Assembly (NCBI GenBank): GCA_965371805.1
Contig: CBDUZW010000063.1
Coordinates: forward strand, 1 to 30,362
DNA length: 30,362 nt
DNA from: JAOZTV01 sp965371805
Lineage (GTDB): Bacteria > Acidobacteriota > Aminicenantia > UBA2199
Direction of reading: 5' to 3'
The notes under the pieces were generated by a model, which worked only from the letters and a program-made list of their open reading frames with translations, was not told the origin of the DNA and did not search any database. Shown here piece after piece: positions 26,338 to 30,362 of this stretch; positions within the stretch are counted from its first letter, which is position 1; each line of letters begins with the position of its first letter. The translations under genes were made by a program, and so were the position numbers.

Positions 26338-26350
26338 AGAAAAAAAGCTA

Positions 26351-27319
26351 CTAATGTCCTTTGACGGGATACGTTCTTTCTCCTGCTTCTATTTTTAATT
26401 TGAGATTATTCTCCGAGGGTGGTATTGGACAATTATATGCAGGAGAATAATTACATAATGGATTAAATGCAAGATTAAAATCAATTTTGAATTTTTTCTC
26501 TTTTGGATTCATTATTTCCAAATACCTTCCGGAATAATATGACTCTTTTCCAGTTGTTTTATCTGTAAAAGGTATAAAAAGTATATCTTCTTCAGCAATA
26601 TTGACATTAGAAGTATATGCATATAGAGATAAGTCCTTATCGTTGATTTTGAAAGAAATTTTTGCACTCTTATAAAAAGTTTTTTCTAAATTTCTACTGG
26701 TTAACATAATAACCTTTTTTGGATTATTTATTTTTTCTATTATTGCATCAACATAATACTCTTCATTTACTGGATAATATTTTAGTCCATTAAAATCTTT
26801 CATTATTTTCCTGTTTAAATCAAATAAAGTTGCAATTAGATATTTTTCTAAGGGATATACAGCTAAAGTAAATTTATTAAATTTTATTTCAGAACTATAA
26901 TGTAATTTTTCACCGGCATTAACCTCAGCCTTCCCATTTAAACACTTAACACCATTTGCGACATCATCGAAAATCCACTCATTTTTTTTTAACATAATAG
27001 AAAAAAAAGCATTCTGTTCTTTCTTCTTAGAAAATATAAAGCCTAAGCCGGTTTTATTCAAATAGTATTTAGCATCTCTTAAAACTATAAGTCTATTCTT
27101 TCCAGCCAATGGAGATGTATCATCGTTTTTAAAAGTAATATCTTTTGCCTTTCTATGTTCCAATACTTTTTTTTTCAATGTATCGTTATCTTTCCTTATC
27201 TTTTTAATTTCGCTTTTATCTTTAATTCCATCAAAATTAAAAGAAAAAATTAAAGAAGATGCAGTTAAGAATAGAAATGCTGACATATAAAAAAAATTAT
27301 TTTTTAAAATTAAAACCAT
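26351..27319 (-). CDS. Secreted DUF1684 family protein
   Basis: This 322-residue protein starts with a hydrophobic signal sequence (about 5-27). The rest matches DUF1684: an N-terminal part with DDTSPLAGKNRLIV, middle FIPFTDKTTGKESYYSGRYLEI, and the conserved end FNLAFNPLCNYSPAYNCPIPPSENNLKLKIEAGER, with paired cysteines in the C-x-YSPAYNC motif. The family is widespread and of unknown function. AGGTG lies 6 bases before the ATG, and the gene begins 8 bases after the second oxoamine synthase, so it is probably the last gene of that operon. A link between DUF1684 and the lipid or amino-acid chemistry of the upstream enzymes is possible but supported only by position. Confidence 0.82.
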   Translation of the reverse strand: MVLILKNNFFYMSAFLFLTASSLIFSFNFDGIKDKSEIKKIRKDNDTLKKKVLEHRKAKDITFKNDDTSPLAGKNRLIVLRDAKYYLNKTGLGFIFSKKKEQNAFFSIMLKKNEWIFDDVANGVKCLNGKAEVNAGEKLHYSSEIKFNKFTLAVYPLEKYLIATLFDLNRKIMKDFNGLKYYPVNEEYYVDAIIEKINNPKKVIMLTSRNLEKTFYKSAKISFKINDKDLSLYAYTSNVNIAEEDILFIPFTDKTTGKESYYSGRYLEIMNPKEKKFKIDFNLAFNPLCNYSPAYNCPIPPSENNLKLKIEAGERTYPVKGH

Positions 27320-27327
27320 TTTTTCAC

Positions 27328-28590
27328 CTAAATGACCTTATGTTTTTTGCCTATTTTCTTAAAAGCTTTTATAGCTTTATCAATATCCTCTTTTTTATGT
27401 GCAGCAGATATCTGTACTCTAATTCTAGCAAGGCCTTTGGGTACAACCGGATAGAAAAACCCTACAACATAAATTCCTTCTGCATAAAGATCTTTTGCAA
27501 ATTCCTGCGCTAAACTTGCATCATTTTCAAATTTCCTGAACATTACTGCTACAATTGGGTGTTCTCCGTCAATAATATCGAAACCTGAGTTCTTCATCTC
27601 TTTCCTGAAATGCCTTGTATTTTCCATTAAAGTCTCTCTCAAATCATCACTCTCTTCAAGTAGTTCGAACGCTTTAATAGATGCACCTATAATGGATGGC
27701 GCAATTGTATTTGAAAACAGATATGGTCTCGATTTTTGTCTAAGTAACTCAATAATTTCTTTTTTCCCAGTTGTAAAACCTCCTGAAGCACCACCCATTG
27801 CTTTTCCAAGTGTTGAAGTAATGATATCAACCTCTCCTAAAACTCCACAATACTCAATAGAGCCTCTACCTTTTTTTCCAAGAAATCCCGTCGCATGGGA
27901 ATCATCAACCATGACCATTGCATCATATTTTTTTGCAAGTTTGATAATATCTTTTAATTTGGCAATATCACCATCCATTGAAAAAACACCATCTGTAGCA
28001 ATTACAATATTTTTCGCAGGAACAGGTTCTTTACCAAGTCCTGAACCTTCCCATATATCTATCCCCTCTCTACTATTTTTTAGTGCAGTTTCAAGAGAAG
28101 ACATATCTCCATGCTGAAAAATAAACCTTTTGGCTTTACATAATCTTATCCCGTCAATAATGCTGGCATGATTTAATGAATCAGTGATAATAGCATCCTC
28201 TGCTCCAAGTATTGACTCAAATAATCCCCCATTTGCGTCAAAACAAGAAGAATACAAAATTGTATCCTCAGTTTCATAAAATTCTGATATTTTTTTTTCT
28301 AAATCCTTATGAATATTTTGTGTCCCGCATATAAATCTAACTGAGGCAAGTCCAAATCCATATTTGTCCAATGTATCATGGGCAGCTTTAATCAAGACAG
28401 GATGATTGGATAGTCCAAGATAGTTGTTTGCACAAAAGTTTAAAACATCCTTAGAAGATGAACCAGCCGGATACTCAACACTTATACACGATTTTTGGTC
28501 AGAAACAATAATTCTTTCATCCTTGTATAAACCTGCATCCCTGATCTTAATAATTTCTTTGTTATAATCATACCTTGTTCTTTGATACAT
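27328..28590 (-). CDS. kbl: Kbl-like alpha-oxoamine synthase (2-amino-3-ketobutyrate CoA ligase type)
   Basis: This 420-residue PLP enzyme is very close to Kbl, which joins glycine and acetyl-CoA reversibly in threonine breakdown. Shared segments include NFCANNYLGLSNHP, SVRFICGTQ, YSSCFDANGGLFE, DSLNHASIIDGIRLCKAKR, MVDDSHATGF (Asp229, His232), STLGKAMGGASGG (PLP lysine Lys263) and GFFYPVVPKGLARIR. It carries an insertion of about a dozen residues near 176-190 (WEGSGLGKEP) compared with E. coli Kbl. The usual partner tdh is not here; instead a second homologue and an acyl carrier protein lie upstream. GAGGTG lies 5 bases before the ATG. Of the two copies, this one keeps more Kbl-specific residues, so it is the better candidate for true glycine C-acetyltransferase. 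Confidence 0.85.
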   Translation of the reverse strand: MYQRTRYDYNKEIIKIRDAGLYKDERIIVSDQKSCISVEYPAGSSSKDVLNFCANNYLGLSNHPVLIKAAHDTLDKYGFGLASVRFICGTQNIHKDLEKKISEFYETEDTILYSSCFDANGGLFESILGAEDAIITDSLNHASIIDGIRLCKAKRFIFQHGDMSSLETALKNSREGIDIWEGSGLGKEPVPAKNIVIATDGVFSMDGDIAKLKDIIKLAKKYDAMVMVDDSHATGFLGKKGRGSIEYCGVLGEVDIITSTLGKAMGGASGGFTTGKKEIIELLRQKSRPYLFSNTIAPSIIGASIKAFELLEESDDLRETLMENTRHFRKEMKNSGFDIIDGEHPIVAVMFRKFENDASLAQEFAKDLYAEGIYVVGFFYPVVPKGLARIRVQISAAHKKEDIDKAIKAFKKIGKKHKVI

Positions 28591-28620
28591 TTTTCACCTC
28601 ATAATTTAAAATAATATACA

Positions 28621-28641
28621 GGGGAACAATAATTGTTCCCC
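28621..28641. other. Perfect GC-rich hairpin between the two oxoamine synthase genes
   Basis: GGGGAACAA, TAA, TTGTTCCCC is a perfect 9-bp inverted repeat. No T run follows it on the minus strand, so it is a poor terminator. It could be a processing or stabilising hairpin in the operon mRNA, or an operator for an internal promoter. Confidence 0.7.
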
Positions 28642-28695
28642 ATATCATTATTTATTCTTCTTTATTAAATTATATATCCAGTTTTTAACTGAAAA

Positions 28696-29943
28696 CTATT
28701 TTCCATACATTTCTATAATTTCCTCTTTTGTTTTATTGAGGATATCATATTTTTTACCTACTTTTATAAAAGCTGCTAATGCTTTTCTTAAATGAGCCAT
28801 TGTATGGTCAGCTGATAGTTGAGTTCTGATCCTTGCCTGCCCCTTACCAACAACAGGAAAGAAAAATCCAATTGCATATATTCCTTCTTCATAAAGGTCC
28901 TTTGCAAAATCCTGAGACAGTTTTGCATTAAACAGCATTACTGGAACTATTGGCGTCTCACCATCTTTTATTATCAAACCACCTTCTATAAGACCTTTTC
29001 TCCAGAATTTAGTGTTTTCTTCAAGAATATCCCTTCTTTCTGTGCTGGATGAGACAATATCTATCACTTTATTTGCACCTGCAACAATAACGGGTGCTAT
29101 TGTATTTGAGAAAAGATAAGGTCTGGCTTTCTGTCTACATAATTCAACTATTTCTCTTCTTCCTGAAACACAACCACCTGAAGCGCCGCCTAGAGCCTTT
29201 CCGAGTGTCGTTGTTATAATATCAATCTTTCCTACTACACCACAATGTTCGTGAGTACCTCTTCCTGTTTTTCCAATAAAACCTGATGCATGTGAATCAT
29301 CAACAAAAACCATTGCATTATATTTTTCCGCAAGAGCAACTATCTCTGCTAATTTTGCCAGATCTCCATCCATTGAAAAAGAGCCATCTGTAATAATGAG
29401 CCGAATTCTTTTATCCTGATGAAGTTGCAGCTTAGTTTCAAGATGTTTCATATTTGAGTGTTTATAAGTATCTGTCTGAGCTTTTGCAAGTCTCATTCCA
29501 TCAACTATCGAAGCATGAACAAGTCTATCAGCAATCATAATATCCTCTTCATTTAAAACAGCCTCAAAAACTCCACCATTTGCATCCATACATGAAGGAA
29601 ATAGGATTGTATCTTCAGTACCAAGAAACTTTGTTAATTTACCTTCTAATTCTTTATGAATATCCTGAGTTCCACAGATAAATCGAACAGATGACATTCC
29701 ATACCCTCTTACATCCAATCCTTCATGAGCTGCCTTAATTACATCCTCATGTGAAGATAAACCAAGATAGTTATTTGAGCACATATTTATAACACTTTTT
29801 TCTTCAGAACCTTTAGGAAATACAACATCAATATCAGCCTTTTGAGGAGCACAAATAATTCTTTCCTCTTTAAAAATACCAGCTTTTTCAATATCGTCAA
29901 GTTCTCCCTTCAAAATATTTCTTTCGTTTTCGTTCAGAGCCAT
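28696..29943 (-). CDS. Kbl-like alpha-oxoamine synthase paired with an acyl carrier protein
   Basis: This 415-residue paralogue of the downstream Kbl keeps the PLP fold and catalytic residues: His143, Asp215/His218 in VDDSHASGF and Lys249 in TTLGKALGGASGG. It differs at usually constant Kbl positions: FPSCMDANGGVFE for YSSCFDANGGLFE, and LVHASIVDG for LNHASIIDG (Val before the stacking His). It also has a C-terminal extension (NKTKEEIIEMYGK). It follows an acyl carrier protein by 8 bases. In the alpha-oxoamine synthase family, serine palmitoyltransferase of some bacteria is linked to a dedicated carrier protein, so a longer acyl-thioester substrate carried on the adjacent protein is a reasonable inference. 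Its closeness to Kbl argues equally for glycine as the amino acid. AGGAAA precedes the ATG. Confidence 0.8.
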   Translation of the reverse strand: MALNENERNILKGELDDIEKAGIFKEERIICAPQKADIDVVFPKGSEEKSVINMCSNNYLGLSSHEDVIKAAHEGLDVRGYGMSSVRFICGTQDIHKELEGKLTKFLGTEDTILFPSCMDANGGVFEAVLNEEDIMIADRLVHASIVDGMRLAKAQTDTYKHSNMKHLETKLQLHQDKRIRLIITDGSFSMDGDLAKLAEIVALAEKYNAMVFVDDSHASGFIGKTGRGTHEHCGVVGKIDIITTTLGKALGGASGGCVSGRREIVELCRQKARPYLFSNTIAPVIVAGANKVIDIVSSSTERRDILEENTKFWRKGLIEGGLIIKDGETPIVPVMLFNAKLSQDFAKDLYEEGIYAIGFFFPVVGKGQARIRTQLSADHTMAHLRKALAAFIKVGKKYDILNKTKEEIIEMYGK

Positions 29944-29951
29944 TTTTTTTC

Positions 29952-30203
29952 CTAAGCTACATCAAATTCTTTTAATAATTCCATGATTTTGTCAACTGAA
30001 TCAAATGCTTCTGGAGTAGCCTTTGCATCAGGAATTTGAATTTTAAATTTTGTTTCCAAAAATCTTTTTAATGAAACCATTGAAAAGGAATCAACTATAC
30101 CACCTGATATTAAAGCTGTATCATATGTCACATCAATATCATCGTCTTCGTCCACATACTCTTCAATTACATACTGTAAAACTTCATCTTTTAATTCTGC
30201 CAT
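29952..30203 (-). CDS. Acyl carrier protein
   Basis: This 83-residue acidic protein has the carrier fold and the attachment motif DSF, with Ser39 as the phosphopantetheine site in GGIVDSFSMVSL. Primary fatty-acid ACPs usually have DSL and a different sequence around it; the GGIVDSF form is seen in specialised carrier proteins. It would carry an acyl or aminoacyl group as a thioester. AAGGAGAT lies 7 bases before the ATG. It is the first gene of an operon with two oxoamine synthases and a DUF1684 protein, so the carrier probably serves the adjacent synthase. No acyl-ACP synthetase or holo-ACP synthase is in view. Confidence 0.88.
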   Translation of the reverse strand: MAELKDEVLQYVIEEYVDEDDDIDVTYDTALISGGIVDSFSMVSLKRFLETKFKIQIPDAKATPEAFDSVDKIMELLKEFDVA

Positions 30204-30236
30204 TTTTCTATCTCCTTATTTTTTGATATAAATACC

Positions 30237-30264
30237 ATAATTATTTTGTCTGCAAAATAATTAT
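30237..30264. promoter_or_regulatory. Perfect palindrome over the ACP operon promoter
   Basis: ATAATTATTTT (30237-30247), GTCTGC, AAAATAATTAT (30254-30264) is an 11-bp perfect inverted repeat with a 6-base centre. On the minus strand it overlaps the likely -10 region (TATATAAT), with TTGAGA 17-19 bases upstream. The position fits a repressor operator; the centre is not symmetric. Confidence 0.6.
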
Positions 30265-30309
30265 ATACTATTTAGAGTTAATTTTCTCAAACACTTTAAT
30301 AAAAGTCAA

Positions 30310-30362
30310 TGTACGAGTCCATAACATATTAGATTTAAAAGAATTTTTAATCACCATATTCG
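30310..30362. repeat. Right copy of terminal inverted repeat
   Basis: These 53 bases are the exact reverse complement of 1-53. Inward of the repeat, the same 12 bases (TTGACTTTTATT on the minus strand) follow directly, without the GTAAC found at the left end; beyond them the two ends diverge. This copy lies upstream of the ACP operon, as the left copy lies upstream of the S1-domain gene. Confidence 0.9.

Noticed and set aside
27692..28117. 141-codon open frame opposite the Kbl gene
   Set aside because: It is complementary to conserved Kbl sequence and has no start signal or known motif.
28679..28691. CAGTT-TTT-AACTG hairpin after the first synthase stop
   Set aside because: A 5-bp AT-rich stem without a T tract is within chance expectation for this sequence.
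1..30362. Reading the whole window as a composite transposon bounded by terminal inverted repeats
   Set aside because: No transposase or recombinase is present, and the content includes lepA and asnS; a dispersed repeat at contig ends is simpler.

Overview
The window is an AT-rich (about 30% G+C by eye), gene-dense chromosomal segment from a diderm bacterium. Signs of an outer membrane and periplasm are a tailed OmpA-type protein, a secreted HtrA-like protein, a Tat component, prepilins and an exosortase. Core genes (lepA, asnS, an S1-domain protein) show it is chromosome, not plasmid or phage. The gene mix (zinc-ribbon/FHA protein, S1-repeat protein, DUF4416, CreBC-like pair, exosortase) fits a low-GC Spirochaetota or another anaerobic diderm lineage, but I cannot fix the phylum from sequence alone.

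Layout. (1) 1-5601, plus strand: a four-S1-domain RNA-binding protein, then a probable operon of a zinc-ribbon/FHA protein (apparently a leaderless mRNA), a membrane protein with a degenerate phosphodiesterase fold, a membrane-anchored coiled-coil/OmpA protein, and a YitT-family membrane protein. (2) 5598-8654, minus: tatA, coiled-coil methyltransferase, lepA, tightly overlapped. (3) 8837-9442, plus: a lone cysC, closed by a bidirectional terminator. (4) 9520-14655, minus: GT-C type glycosyltransferase, secreted TPR protein, DUF4416 protein. (5) 14740-17657, minus: sodium/solute symporter and asnS, with a 32-nt tRNA-Pro(CGG)-like fragment abutting the asnS stop. (6) 17851-22961, plus: a secreted VIT/VWA protein with a PEP-CTERM-like tail, a dedicated exosortase, and a CreB/CreC-like two-component pair. 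(7) 23093-24467, minus: two tandem GspG-like prepilins. (8) 24655-26337, plus: an HtrA-like protein that has lost its whole catalytic triad. (9) 26351-30203, minus: acyl carrier protein, two tandem Kbl-like alpha-oxoamine synthases and a DUF1684 lipoprotein-like/secreted protein.

The window ends are a perfect 53-bp inverted repeat of each other (1-53 and 30310-30362), followed on both inner sides by the same 12 bases but with a 5-bp offset. This is either a dispersed repeat at which the contig was broken or a real pair of inverted repeats flanking the segment.

The best candidates for less-described biology are the exosortase/VIT-VWA/CreBC locus with its overlapping hairpins, the ACP plus twin oxoamine-synthase operon with its promoter palindrome, and two apparent pseudoenzymes (the HtrA-like protein and the phosphodiesterase-fold membrane protein). 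No gap longer than 300 bases lacks a gene. No CRISPR array, insertion sequence, integrase, intact tRNA or rRNA was seen.
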